DNA from: Haliclona indistincta
Taxonomy: Eukaryota; Porifera; Demospongiae; Haplosclerida; Chalinidae
DNA: 64,000 nucleotides
Assembly: GCA_964017065.1 (NCBI GenBank)
Contig: OZ024790.1
Coordinates: forward strand, 6,685,422-6,749,421
Reading direction: 5' to 3'
In this document: positions 37,594-50,179 of the stretch, piece after piece
Layout of the letters: each line of letters opens with the position of its first letter
Numbering within the stretch: position 1 is the first letter of the stretch
Notes under the pieces: generated by a model
What the model was told of the DNA's origin: nothing
Seen by the model: only the letters and a program-made list of their open reading frames with translations
Database searches by the model: none
Position numbers and translations under genes: made by a program

Positions 37594-38972
37594 TCACAAA
37601 TAACTAACACTACCCGTTTTCTTTTTTATTTTAATGTTCGAAGATCGTTCTAAAGTGCTTGAACGACGTGCTCTTGTACTGACTTTCATGTGAGTTTCCG
37701 GAGAAGGGGAGACTGCTCGCTTGAGCAGAGGAGACGTGTGAGGCGACGTGCGCTGTTTGGGGAAGAGTTCACTGATGCTCATTGACTTGCGAGTAGAGAG
37801 AAGATTCGATTCGGCGAACATACTGTGACGTTCAGGTCTGGTTGTGATGATGGGAGGCGAGTTAGGGGGTGTGGCTTGCTGTGTGAGGTTCTGGGTGGAG
37901 CCAGGCGGACTGCACGTTGGTGTGATCATGGTGGTTAGAGCGATAGGTGATGTGCTCCGGGCGAGAGGGGACACAGGCGCTTGCTTACGTTTGGTTGAAG
38001 AGCTAGTCCCTTTCTTCCCCCTTGATCGCTGTAGCTTATCTTTCATGGACTCTGATCGGCGAGGAGAGGGCGTCCCACTCGAGCTGGAGTAACTGCCAAT
38101 ATCCATGCTTTTGGTACCACTCCTCATACGACGGAACAATGAGGGTTTCTTCTTCACACGATTACTACTTGATCTCTTACGAAGCAGTTTACCTATCCTT
38201 CGTTCTAGCCAGGGCACTCTCTTGCGGCCATCCGGTCTAATACTGGTCTGGTCCAGTGGTATAGTGTTCATGATGAGGTAAGCTTTTTTCTTGTCTTTTG
38301 CTGTTTTTGCTATTAAACTGACTACTTGTACATGCTGTAGACCAGTGATTGCCTGATGGAGGAGAAAAACATCAGTTACTGCGTCTCCCTCCCTGCTTAG
38401 GCTCTTACCTCTCCGTTCATATGGGTCACTAGTACATCGGATCTCAGCCCTGCCTTCCAAGCTGGGCCGTTCTTCTCCACGGACTATAAAGAAAAAACAA
38501 AGCCATCAATCTCAGATTCTCTGTATTTAATTGTAAAACAGATTATTTCGTACAGATTGTTTCTACACAAAATGCATTTTCAGTAGTTTTTTTAATGGTA
38601 CAAACAGTGTCTGTATGCTTGTCTGTACCTGGACGATATGGTAGATACGATAGTTGTTGCTGTCCCCAATGTAGACTCTGATGGGCTTAAGAATAAATCC
38701 AAAACCCTTTGAGTTTCTCTCGATCACAACTTACATGAGTGACCTTCATCAAGTTGTGAGGACTTTCGGGAGCACACTCGGGTGAGGCTGGAGATGAGAG
38801 AGAAGAGTAATGGGAGGAACAAGAGAGAGAGAGAGAGAGAAATAAGAATACCTGAAGCTGATGATATTCGGATGTTAGCTAGCTGTGAGGCTGCTCTTGA
38901 AACAATGTCCTCCATATCTTCGTTCAAGGCGTGCTTTCGGCGAGATCTTATCCACAGGCGATGTGGGACATC
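37594..38972 (-). CDS. MAST-kinase-like C-terminal part with PDZ domain
   Basis: Exons 38972-38852, 38729-38629, 38483-38409 and 38352-37594 join in phase. Together they encode a PDZ domain: SKGFGFILKPIRVYIGD, NYRIYHIVQ, NGPAWKAGLRSDVLVTHMNG, then ITGLQHVQVVSLIAK and TIPLDQTSI. It closely follows the PDZ of microtubule-associated Ser/Thr (MAST) kinases, including the basic Ser-rich stretch after it (KKKPSLFRRMRSG). A long Ser/Pro/Thr-rich tail follows to the stop at 37594. No kinase domain lies upstream in the window, where transposase sequence begins at 39.28 kb. So the gene is either 5' truncated or has distant exons. The upstream limit of the first exon is uncertain. Confidence 0.65.
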
Positions 38973-39279
38973 CTTCGACGGTGGTTACTAAAACATGGGT
39001 ATTATTACTTTCACATCATCCCATGACCCCTATCACGTGATAAGTAGTTTTAACCCTTTTGCACATCATTAAAACGCATGGTCCATCTGTTCGTTTCACG
39101 CGAGTTTCTAAGTGTGTTCCATATTCCACTACTTCCGCTGCTGTCACAACCTTCGTACAACACGCGTTAGGAGTTCTATGTTATCTGAAGCTGCCAGATG
39201 ATTCTTCAGCGCCTAATTCTAGGTTCGTAATTACAATGATGCAAGCAAACTCGCTCGTGTCTTTAGTCATTGTCAAGAT

Positions 39280-42091
39280 TTACAAAACTTCTGTCATTAT
39301 AGACTCCTGGCCAGTGAGAAGAGGAAGAGTTTGACACACTGTACCAGTGTCACTATCTACTACACAGTCATAGTGAGTGTTAGTGTGATACAGCAACTCC
39401 ATTTGTGTAGGTACACGCACTTCTGTGACAAATTCATCCACTAGGTATGGATATGTCAGATTAGCCTCTGTTGGTAGGATGATGTGCCACCTGTACTCCC
39501 CAGTTATCAATCTTTGCAGATAGTACACTGGAATTTTTAGATAAGTAGCAGTAACTTCGATTTCAACATGGGTTCCCCATTCATATGGCATGAGCATCTT
39601 GCGAATGTGTTCATCTATAGTTCTGTTGAATACTTTGTTCTTGAACACCTCTTTGTTCAAGTTAATGAACCGTACCAGCATGTTGCGAATCTCGCCATGA
39701 TGCTCCTCAGTACCTGTCAGCTGGTAGGACACTGCTCTGAATAAGCAATTTCCATTGCCTTTAATACGATAGATTGTTCTGGAACTTGCACTCAACAATT
39801 CTTCCAGACTTGTTTCTGGCTTGTTGCAACTCTAAAAGTAATACATTCATTGTGATGAACCACATAATTTTATATCATAATTATTTTCTTTACCTTGTAA
39901 ACCATCGACTGTGAATTAGTAGAATCAATTTCTGTAAAGTTACATAATTGTATGGTACATCACATGATCATACTACATTCAGGCTTGAAGCCAGCACCAA
40001 TTTTACCTGTTGTTAAGGCAATTGTTGCTTCTGAGTAACGATGACTTGTGTTACTTTGTAGACAGCGACGTTGAGTGCAGCATTGCTTCTTGCGTCCTGT
40101 ACCACCAAATTGCTTTAGGTCTTTGCAGTTAGGGCACTTCCCACAATTTTCACTTTTACAGCCATCACATTCACCACACCTCTTCCTTTTTGTTCCTTAT
40201 CAAGTGGTGCAACACAATGTTATTTTGTACACAATAATTCTTGGTTTACCTGGTCTTGTTTGTTGTGCACTGATTCTCATGTTCCTGTACTTCTTCAGTG
40301 TTTTCTGTGCAGCCTATACCATACAGATAATATGTATGTCCTACATGCATCAGTCTTTACCTCTCGTAATGTCTGAGCTTTTTTTTCCTACTCTGTTACT
40401 GTAAGCAGCTTTTTTCCTTCCTCGCCTAATCTGCAGTGGTAGTTCTTGAGTATGTTGCAATTTATGACTGTTCTTCTTTTGTCTTGCTAACTTTAGCTCT
40501 TTTCTCAACTGTGGTCTGAGGAGTAGACCTTCATGTTTAGGTAATTTTGAATTAAAGCTTTTCGTGATCTGTAGCAAGTGCTGATGTAGATCTTGTAGAT
40601 CTTCAATATTGTCTTCTGTACTAGAGTAGGTCAAGGTTGTCAGTGTTTTCAGTGTTACTCGAATTTCTTGAGCTATCTTTTCTGCTGACTTTTTGTCCTA
40701 CATGTTGTATAGAATCAACAATAATAATGTAATTGTTTGTGTGTGTGTACCTTTTGTGGAATTTCTTGAAATTGGGTCTCGTTCTGTTCTCCATCAGTTT
40801 GTCCTCTACTATCCATACCAGCTGTGTCCACTTCTTGTTGTGCTGTGTTGACATACTGTTCTACAGCTGCTGTGTCCAAGGTCAAATATGGAGAATTCAA
40901 GTACTCTGTTGGGAGACGACCCCAAGACCAGTCTGGATGGAGTCTAAAGATGGCAAAGAAATGCTTGCAAGGTATTTTGTGATTTAGCCAGTCCTTGCAT
41001 GAGCAGGATGGTTCTCCAGAAATAACACCAAAATCAGTTGTGTGTACAATCGACCCCTTTCCCTTTACACTGAATCTGCCTTCGTCTTCCAAGCTGCTGA
41101 CATCAGCATCTGCAGTTGCATTGCTTTTAGCCTGTCGGTGCAAACAATGCAGTATTGTTGCCTTAGGACGTCCTTGAAGGTAGTCAGGTACAATAGCAGG
41201 GTTGTACGTACGGTACATGCCGGACTGTTTGAAGTTCTGATAAATGTATTTGTTGTGCAGAGCAGGAAGGAACTCCTCGATGATGGTAGTCATGATGTCC
41301 GAAAGTGTCATGTGTTTTCTTCTCGGCAAGTACTTGTACTTCAGTACACGATTTAAAGCCTCTGCACCATTGTTTGTCTCAACTGCACCATGATACGAGG
41401 TGTCTCTGTATGCTCTTGCCCATCTCTAGGAAATAACAATGCAACATAATCATTATCAAGTATGATTTTGTAGTTATACCTTTGATACACTCAGCCAAGT
41501 GTTAGTCACCCACTGTCTTACATTCTCGTTACTCTTCCACAGGTTTGATTGTTTCAGTATTGTCACTGCTTGCTGGAAGTGATGGTCAACAGGCATGTGT
41601 TCGTCAGAAGAGGATGGAGCCCATGCACAATCCATGCTTCTTCTCTCTGACCCAACTTTCCCATGCCTGCTCACGATGGAAATCACACAAATATACTGTA
41701 GTACCTGGGAAGGTTGCTTCTAGTGTTGCTATCTCAGCTTCTGAGTAGTCTGTCATAAAATACGTGGGTTGCCAACTTGGATTCCCTTTCTTGATGACGT
41801 CAAGAGCCTCTGTCACATGTTCAGTTGATTCCGATTGAACTGCGAGCTTGTTTTTGTGATGTGGTTGGTGTTATTGACGTTATGCTGTAATCGGGATACA
41901 AAGTTAACTCTGTGATTTCAATGTGTGCTTTACACCCCTTCTTCTTGCTCCCTTGTAGGCGTGTTCTGGTGCTCTTTGGTGGTGACGGTTTCTTGTAGAG
42001 CTGACCATACTGGCAATCAAGGAGTCTTTTGGAGGCTACACTAAATGGTGCACCAAACTGAAGTTTATGAGCTCCAAAAGAGTGTGTCCAG
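39280..42091 (-). pseudogene. MULE transposase-SWIM-CXXC-OTU protein, defective
   Basis: Reading leftward: 42091-41821 is a basic N-terminal part ending in a stop. Then about 41816-41610 gives FMTDYSEAEIATLEATFPG with CDFHREQAWESW (MULE DDE region), frameshifted near 41620 into HMPVDHHFQQAVTILKQS. After an intron come VETNNGAEALNRVLKY (41435-41340; catalytic-type E) and the SWIM finger CSCKDWLNHKIPCKHFFAI. Small exons (40.6-40.25 kb) lead to a CXXC zinc finger (40195-40007: CGECDGCKSENCGKCPNC, FGGTGRKKQ). Last is an OTU-type protease domain (39831-39280: NGNCLFRAVSYQL and THYDCVV). The first catalytic-Asp region of the transposase is missing between the N-terminal piece and FMTD. The internal deletion, stop and frameshift make it non-functional as a transposase. 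Confidence 0.7.
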
Positions 42092-42470
42092 TACAGCCGC
42101 TATCATGAGATTGCATGTTATGTTATTGTTATTATAATAAATTATTGATCTGCTTGACATCCGTATCCGAGTTATCTTGGGTGCTGCAACTACGGCTGCT
42201 CCTTGTACCGAAAATAGAGACCGTATCACGCTTGTGTGCCTCAAGAACACTGTTCAAGTCACTGCTGTCTACATTCCCCTCTAAGTATAACCCTCTTTGG
42301 TGAGTCCCGTCCCGTCCCGGGTTTTAGTAACCACCACTGCACCTCATCAATGTTAGTAATTGCACTCTCTTCTTCTTCATCTTCAGCAGTACTAAGATGG
42401 AGAGACAGAGCACACAAGCACAGAGATAGTACGGACAGAGAGACAACAGAGAGAGAAAGAGAGAGAGAGA
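42092..42470. other. No gene; boundary between MULE remnant and duplicated block
   Basis: AT-rich sequence, then a (GA)n-rich tract at about 42430-42470 directly before duplicated sequence starts. No TIR recognised. Confidence 0.4.
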
Positions 42471-43275
42471 TCTATTTGGAGGAAAATAACCTATAATAAT
42501 CTGGGAACATGTAGGTTCACTAAGAATCCCCCTCACAAGAGACAATGTATATCAAGCAAGCTCACAGCACTCAACACAAAATGCATGAGACTTGCCCAAT
42601 TTTTCAAAAAATAGATTTCAAGTTTGAGCAGCTAGTACAAGTGCATATGAACAGTATTGATTTTACTAGTGATGATTCCTCTAGCTCTCATGTACAGTTA
42701 ATTATACGCATCAATTCTAAAATAATGAAATCATTCATAGTCATGCACAGCTATAGAGAATCTATAGTAAAACAATCACACAATTATTACGCAAAACTAA
42801 AATTGGAAACCTATTTACGCAGCAAAGCTATGTTCATTTGCACTTCATTTGTATGATAATGTATTATACATGTAGAAGTAGTTTGGTACCACTTTTTATA
42901 GTATAGTACAATAATTTCCATTATTTTTTAACAGACACAATTTTTTGTGTGAAACTTAGAATATTAGAAAGCTATAGTATGATCAAAGCAAGCTCGTTAA
43001 TTGTACATGTAAGTTCAAGGTTAATAAAGATACTTACAGTTAAAATACCAACTAACAATTCATCGAACAATTTGTCCCATTTGAATTCTCACAGAATCGT
43101 CTTTGTGCAGTACAAGTTTTAAAGTAATGGTTGACACTATGTAAGTTCTGTCTATTGAAACAAGCTGTTATAATACTGTTTTGTCAAAAGTCTGAGTCCC
43201 CTGAAGTTACTGTAATGACAAAATTAGAGAATGAGTCAAAACATTTGAATCATCTATACCCAGCAGATTTGGGAA
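42470..43275. repeat. Segmental duplication block (third copy of 26.75-27.5 kb)
   Basis: Collinear with 26750-27510 and 63220-64000, sharing for example GACAATGTATATCAAGCAAG and AAAGTAATGGTTGACACTAT. It is directly followed by the block homologous to the 3' part of the tetraspanin region. Confidence 0.8.
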
Positions 43276-43289
43276 AAAATCGGCGTAGT

Positions 43290-44217
43290 GAATCCTCAAC
43301 TTGGATTTCAAATTTGGTTCCAGACATCCATTTTATGTAAAAAATGGTTTTATTAGAGATGGTTTTATTTAAAAAAAGTACAGTAAGGTTTTCAATGCAG
43401 TTGAAAAAGGCTCACTTTCAGTGCAAAAAGTATTGTAAAAACTGCTCAGTAGAACGGTCATGGTTAGTCTCTCAATCAATCTTTTAATTCTAAGTAGTGA
43501 TAACAGAATTGTTAAGTGAGGCAGGTTTGAGCTGATCATGACTTGATGCATGACTGACTGCTATTTTCCAGCCACATAGCTCAGTCCATGCAGTGCTTAT
43601 TAAACACACTGATCATGAGTGCATGCAGTGGTGAGAAATCATTTTATCTCTAGCTCTGCTCATGAGTATGATGATCATTCTAGGGTGCTTGCCAGTTTAT
43701 CAACAATAATGCTTTAATTTACGATGGATAGGACAAGTTCCGCTACTGTACGTTCTGCCAGTGATATGCTCTTATCCTCTAATAATAGCTTTCACACAAT
43801 TTTGTGCAGACATACTAAAAACCGTCAGTTTATATACGGCATGGTGGCTTGGCATTACATTGCATGAGTGGTTACATTTTGCATTTCGTACATGCTTGGA
43901 ACTCATGAGCACTGGTACCAGTTCAGTAGTCATGGTGAAGTAGTGGTCGTGCATATTCTCAGAGAACTCAGACCATGTTAAACTATTGATTTTGCTATGG
44001 AAATGCTCACTCAAGCACCCACTGTGCTTGGTGCATCAGCATTATTATTTGTGTTGTCTATCAAAATTAACATCATTCATTTTCTGAGTCTAGTTCTGTG
44101 TACAACATTATGTATTACAATATTAGCTACTAGTGTTGACCAAGACAATACTAAAGCATATAATTATAAATAATAAATCACATGTAATCATAGCTGTACA
44201 TGCTGTTAGTCTATTGA
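43290..44217. repeat. Duplicated 3' flank of the tandem tetraspanin
   Basis: Matches about 30880-31554 (for example AGAGATGGTTTTATTT and CACTGAAAATGAG-type stretches, CGTGCATATTCTCAGAGAAC). An extra segment about 43520-43710 is unique. No gene. Confidence 0.7.
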
Positions 44218-45858
44218 TCAATGTAACTCTACAGCAATCCAATACCATAGACAAATTGCTACTGCAACAAACTAATGAGAAGAAAAGATCAAATAGTGAC
44301 TGCAGCAATAACAGTGAACATGTTGTTGAAGAATGACTCCAAATGAGACACACAACCAGATAATGAGTTAGTGACAAGATGGACCGCACACTGCAGGCAC
44401 TGACTTCAGAGTATATTAGACCAGTTTTGTTGATCATCTGCTGAGAATTCCTCACAATATCAGGACATTCACTGGCTAGTGGATTAGTGGTGTTACAGCA
44501 TGACACTGGTACAGAGAAATTACTAAACACTGTTTCATAATCAGTGAAGTGATCCACTCCACAACACTCCATCTGCATTATAAAGTAATTTCTATGCTAT
44601 CACACAATCACCGGGCCAACTGTACATTTTCTTGTAACTCATTCCAGGTATCTTGAACTGTTTGATCATCAAGATATTGATGTAATGTACTGCTTAGCTC
44701 CAGATTGCTCTATTATAATGAGGCCACAACTTGAAAAGATCATTTATTCAAGTTATACTCACCGATCCACTCATACCAGCTGCTACACTACCAACAACAA
44801 GTGCTAGTATGATCAATGGTAGAACACACAGAATGATGAACCACTGCAGTATGCGAAATACAGAGTGATAGGTTATAATGATAATAACTAGAAAAATCAT
44901 GCTTGCATCATAGAAAATCATGCTAGCATGAATTGGAATACACATATAACATGTGAATTGCAGCATCATTATTAATTACTTGGAGGTATATATTTCTGTC
45001 AACTTACTAATTCACCACAATAATATGAAACACTGTATTTGTTTTGATACATCTTCCTTGTTATCACTATCTGACAAATACCGACACCAATCATGAGTCC
45101 GCCAGCAATGATGAGCAGAACTGATATTATTATCACACTAGTATTAGCTGGTGCAGTGATAGGATAATAATATAACACATCTTGTACCTGAAGAGCGAGG
45201 TATGGAAAATGTATGTGTATGTGCAATGAGTGTCATGAATTTGCTTACCAATGCCCAAACTGCAACTATAATATAGATAACACCAAACATCTGCACATTA
45301 TAACATGTCAATTATATAACGTGGTGTTTCTAACTCACTAAAATAATTCCAACAGTAGTTGAAAAAAACTTCATAATCTCAACATCAGGCCGGGCAATAA
45401 GACAGAAAGCTTCATGTGCAGGTATATAAAATGTAATCACATAATAAGGATGGAAAAGCTCAGTTACCGGAAAAAGAAATTACATACAATCCCAGAAGAA
45501 TCTGCATAACATTAACAATCAAATCAATTTTGCTGTACACTTTACTATACCGGTATTCCTGCTACAATGATACTAACTCCAGCAACAACACTGTGAATAT
45601 AATGAAAGTAAGACACTAACTGAGGAACACAGCCCTGCAGTATATAAGATAAGAGGAGGTGGATATTGTTATAACACTGCAATGATGCAGTACCTCAGTG
45701 TATATTAGCTCAGTGGTCACGTTAGTGTCCATGACAATATCTGGACATGTTGTCTCATTGGCCAGTGGGTTGGTGGTGTTACAGCAAGAGACTGGTACAG
45801 AGAAGTTGTTGAAAACTTGTTCATAATCACTGAAATTCACTGCTCCACAACATTCTAG
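44218..45858 (-). pseudogene. 5'-truncated, splice-damaged copy of the tandem tetraspanin
   Basis: Exons equivalent to 7-15 are intact: 45858-45694, 45634-45551, 45501-45468, 45409-45339, 45290-45249, 45187-45008, 44843-44763, 44709-44626, 44572-44405. Exon 10's counterpart (71 nt) stays in frame with three fewer codons. Exons 1-6 are absent; homology stops at about 46222, beside a transposon end. In the last TM4 exon a 10-bp deletion removes the 3' splice site and a 58-bp deletion removes the donor, fusing it to the next intron. The final exon reads into an early stop (WIAVELH). If expressed, reading through would replace TM4 with an unrelated hydrophobic tail. Confidence 0.75.
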
Positions 45859-45873
45859 CTATGGAAAAGTATA

Positions 45874-46048
45874 CCGTATAACGGGTTATTTTGGCGGGAG
45901 GAAACTTTAGCGAATTTGGCGAATCATCAAGCATTCGCCAAAATCTGCTTTTTCTATTGCAGTAATACGTGAGCCAGGTACTTGACGCCAAAACGCAAAA
46001 TCTAGGTCATTCGCCAAAATTTTGACCCCAAAATTACCCGCTATACGG
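45874..46048. mobile_element. MITE inserted after duplication
   Basis: Ends CCGTATAACGGGTTATTTTG and inverted CCGTATAGCGGGTAATTTTG; core GCGAATTTGGCGAATC and TCAAGCATTCGCCAAAAT as in 5907-6090. The paralogous intron at 33336-33360 reads straight through (AAAAGTATATATTTAAC), giving the empty site. Confidence 0.85.
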
Positions 46049-46224
46049 AATAATATTTAACGTACGGCTCTACGTGTGACATTGAATTTGCACACATGAA
46101 CTTTTTTGTTGAGTTGATAAAAATAGACAACAAAGGCAAATCAAGTGTTTTATGTTACTCTCTACTAGTGTTAGCTATCTCGTTGCTGCACACATTATCT
46201 CACTAAAATGTTGGCTACACAGAC

Positions 46225-47638
46225 TGTCTGTGTACTGTTTGTCCACTCTATAGTCATGTTTTATTTTATCATTGAACAGTTCAAGATTCAAAAATGAATG
46301 TATTTTCATGATTGTATTGCAATGCATAGTTTGAAAAACAGAAATACCATCAATTTTTAAATTTATTTGTATCTCGTAGCAAAAAACATTGCTTATTATG
46401 GACTCCAAAAGATCAGTAGACCACACCCTCTTTAGAATGCAGGGCTGAAATAGAAGGTGTGGTCTGAGAGATAGAGCTCTTGAGCTTATTTATGAAGAGC
46501 CTGAGAAGCATTTTTTAATTAACTGGTTGATTGGTTCGGACTGACAACCATGTAATCACGTAAAACTCGGGTCGATGAGGCAGCATGCAGTTATTAAGTC
46601 CAATTAAACGGATTCTTCACCTTGGGTTAATTTGTCTACATTGGAGATCCAGAACAAGTAACTACCAGGACCATGCATATCCAATTTTTTCTTGCTGCAT
46701 TACGCACTTTGAAGATGGCTGTTGACACTAAAGAAATTTAAGTATCCATCCCATCACCGTAGCATGTCTTATGTGCATGGACTGATAAAATCCTCCCTTG
46801 GCTATATATAATTATTATCTGTGTCACACATTATGTGCAAGTACTCTTCCTCCTCCTCTTTCTTCCTGGTACTCACACTCCTCCTATTACTCTGTACGTG
46901 TGCTTCCACCTCACCTATTCTGGTCCTGTACATGTACCAGAGACCAATTAGTCGACTGACATAACCGGCTGTGTCTCACGCATGATCATCATCTACTAAT
47001 GTTGGTACTCCTGCAAGTTCCTCAGGAGGTTCAAGGTTGCGTAGTATCTGTTTACTACAGGTACCCTGGCTCGCACATGTGGCCCTTGTGGATTGCTTTG
47101 CTACATGTATGTGTTGTGCACTGTATACATGTATGTGTGCATGCATGCATTTAAGTTCTATAATGGCCGCAGGAGGCGTGTGTGCACATAATTATTATAT
47201 TTATTAGCGTTAACTTGCTTGTAGGATACTACACCTACACACACAAACACACACACATAGGCAAACACATCACTTGATTTACTTCCTGTAAAGTGTTGTA
47301 CAGGCCACACCCATACACTTAGTATTTTTCCAAATTTGAGTTAAAAATCGAGTACCAGGAATAAGATAAACCTAAGAAAGCATTACAATAATTTTACATT
47401 CTGAGACTCGACTCAAAAATGAAATATTGGTGGACAAACAGTACCGTACACAGGGATTTTAGCTGGTAATAGTATGATTGTTTATTCTGCTTAGAACGGG
47501 ACAAAATTTAGAAAATAGGCTGCAATTTCTATTTTTCAAACTGAGTGTTAAAATACAAAACATGAAAAATAGCTAAAATTTCCTTTTTGAACTACCAGTT
47601 TTGAGGCGAAAATTGAGTGGACCAACAGTACACAGACC
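46225..47638. mobile_element. TIR element (GTCTGTGTACTG family), copy 1
   Basis: The left end starts GTCTGTGTACTGTTTGTCCA and the right end is the inverted GGACCAACAGTACACAGAC. It is an about 1.4 kb element in opposite orientation to the one at 48054-51040. It sits exactly where tetraspanin homology ends on its left and receptor homology begins on its right. No ORF is supported. Confidence 0.75.
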
Positions 47639-48435
47639 AATATAGCTAGGCCCATACAATTTACAGGTAATATTGCAATTATATACAAAAATTGGGTTTA
47701 TTATCATAAACTGGAAATTTTCTTTGTTAATTTTTCTTCCTCACCATTCACTGTAGAGTATCCATTGATAGGTCCTGGTCCCAGAGCATTGACAGCAAAC
47801 ACTGTAATGTAGTAGATTACTCCTGGTACACCAGACACTGTGTAGCTAGTCATGGAAGAGTTCACTTGTGTGTGTATCAGTGTGCGGTTATCACTGGTAT
47901 TATAAGACACTACATAGTGACGGACTGGGAAACCATCTAGAGGCTGAAACAACAAAATGAACAATTGTTCATGTCAATTGCAATAATTATCATTAATTAT
48001 TGTAATCATACCTGCCATAGCACATTAATAATAATTATTTGTTAGTTGTAACTGGTCTGTGTACTGTTTGTCCACTCAATTTTCGTTTCGAAACTGGCAG
48101 TTCAAAAATCAAATTTTAACCATTCTTCATGTTTTGTATTTTAACACTCAGTTTGAAAAATGGACATTTTAGCCTATTTTCTCAATTCTGTACCTTACTA
48201 AGCTGGATAAACTATCATACTATCACCAGCTAAAATCTCTGTGCATGGTACTGTTTGTCCACCAATATTTCATGTTTGAAATGAGTATCGGAATATAGAA
48301 TATTGTAATGTTTATCTTATTCCTAGTACTTGATTTTTAATACAGATAAGAGAAAGACCAAGTGTATGGGGTGTGGCCAGCATAACACTTTACAGCAAGT
48401 AAAACAAGTGACATGTTCTCTTATGCATGTGTGGT

Positions 48436-48520
48436 GTGCGTGTGTGTGTGTGTGTGCGCGCGCGCACGCATGTGTAGGAGGGTGTGTGTGTGTGTGTGTG
48501 TATGTGTGTGTGTAGGAGGA
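48436..48520. repeat. GT/GC microsatellite
   Basis: GT runs with a GCGCGCGCGCAC interruption; corresponds to a shorter AC tract near 47240 in the sister element. Confidence 0.85.
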
Positions 48521-48539
48521 TGTGTGTATCCTACAAGCT

Positions 48540-49344
48540 GTCTATTATCATAACTAGTACATTCATGGAATGGCAGGGGCGAGCCTGAGCATTGATATAA
48601 TTTAGCCTTGTTAGTGTATAACATAAAAAATTATAATTGTTATTTGCACCAGGTTATGTGGTGAGTCCAGATTATTTTTAGTAGATAAGTCTGTATTATG
48701 TGAACACCAGTTTCACCACAGATTTCTGTGCTATAATGTTAATATTATTTTAACAGCGCTAATGGGTTTGTTGATGGTGAATAGAATCAGTGCAGATATG
48801 GTGCAGTTTCTCCAATTATCTCTTGCTGAGTGTATTCCTTGCCTAGGCGTCATGGGAACAATTTTGTCAAATGAGTGACTTCCTCGGTCTCCTCACTCAC
48901 TGCAGGCTCTACTGCTATCACACACGAGCTCATTAGACGTACCTAAGTTACTGTTTACTCTGTTGCAGCTACTGCTTTCCGCCGGCGCCTCCGGTAGGCC
49001 CTTTGATATTCTTTTTGTCGCTTCACGTCCGCTTTCACGTTCATCGGGTGACTTTCTGGTAGCGGCCTTGTCGTGTAAAGTTGTTGCTTTTCAGGTGTCT
49101 CTGATCTCTGTTGTTGTCGTCCCTGAGTCATCTGCGTCATTGCCAGAATGCCAGGTAATATCAGCTTGTTTGAAACCAAGCGCCAATTATAATGTGCGCA
49201 CGTGCTAAAGAGGGCGTTTCCTAGTTCTCGGGAACATTGAAAAGGACAAACGCTACCCCGTGACAGATAGCCAGCCAGATACATTCCCCGCCGCGTGGGC
49301 CATTGTGCCAATCAATGTGGGGCTCGCTCAGGCTCGCCCCAATT
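48540..49344. mobile_element. Element with GGGGCGAGCCTGAGC ends (copy 1) and basic ORF
   Basis: AACTAGTACATTCATGGAAT and GGGGCGAGCCTGAGC mark the left side and GGCTCGCCCC the right. It closely matches 53276-54072. On the minus strand (about 49160-48958) a short basic ORF reads GRQQQRSETPEKQQL... then KRQKEYQRAYRRRRR, diverged from the copy at 53919-53635. Confidence 0.65.
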
Positions 49345-49490
49345 ATGTGCACATTGCTCCCGCATTTAAAACTTAATTGCACACACACACACACATGCAT
49401 GTGTACAGTGCACAACACATACATGTAGCAAAGCAATCCACAAGCTACCACAAGGCTGCATGTGCAAAGCCAGGGTACCTGTAGTAGATA

Positions 49491-50179
49491 GGCATGAGCC
49501 TATTATTCTTTTAATTTTTCCTATTATTCTTTTTAGAATTTCTCAAATTTTAACCTATTATTCTCACAAAATTGACCGATTATTCCAACATTATTCTCAA
49601 AAATTCCGCCAAATAAAGGTTTCCTTCGCTTAATCACATTATTGCTCATTAAATTTATGCATTTATAAAGTATCTACAATAAAGATGATTGCTATAAGAA
49701 AGATGATTTAAAGATACATGCATGTATTTCACAAGCACTGGTAAGTACCATTTTTGTTCATGCCGGCATGCACCGAAATTCCTAAAGTAGCCTGTAGGTA
49801 TCCATTAATCTAGGCTTTGATAGGCGTCTACACACCCTCAGAGCGCTGTCCTGCAGTTTACATGAAATCTACAAGTACGCCGCTATTGCTGCCAGAGAAG
49901 TGTAAGATGGCCGTCAAGGTGAGCAAGCCATAACTCAAGAACGAAAGCACTTTAGCAAATCCGCGAGTCACATTGCAAGCCATTGTCGTGCTTAGCCTCA
50001 CGGTTCATACCTTAGACAGAATGAACGTCGTTTACTGCTTCCATCGGCTTCCACTCATCGTCCTGATGATGCACACGTGACCATGGGTGATCGAATTTGA
50101 CCGATTATTCTCGAATATTCTCAAATTCTTTCAGTTACCTATTATTCTAAAAATTATTCCGGCATAATAGGCGCATGCC
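49491..50179. mobile_element. Nested TIR element (GGCATG ends, TA target)
   Basis: The ends GGCATGAGCCTATTATTC and inverted GGCATGCGCCTATTATGCC are flanked by TA. CTATTATTCT subrepeats run inward from both ends. The interior (about 49830-50045) resembles the 494-bp tandem unit at 56597. The sister element at 46225-47638 lacks this insertion. Confidence 0.75.

Noticed and set aside
37844..38240. Plus-strand ORFs in the MAST-like exon
   Set aside because: Shadows of the Ser/Pro-rich minus-strand coding exon.
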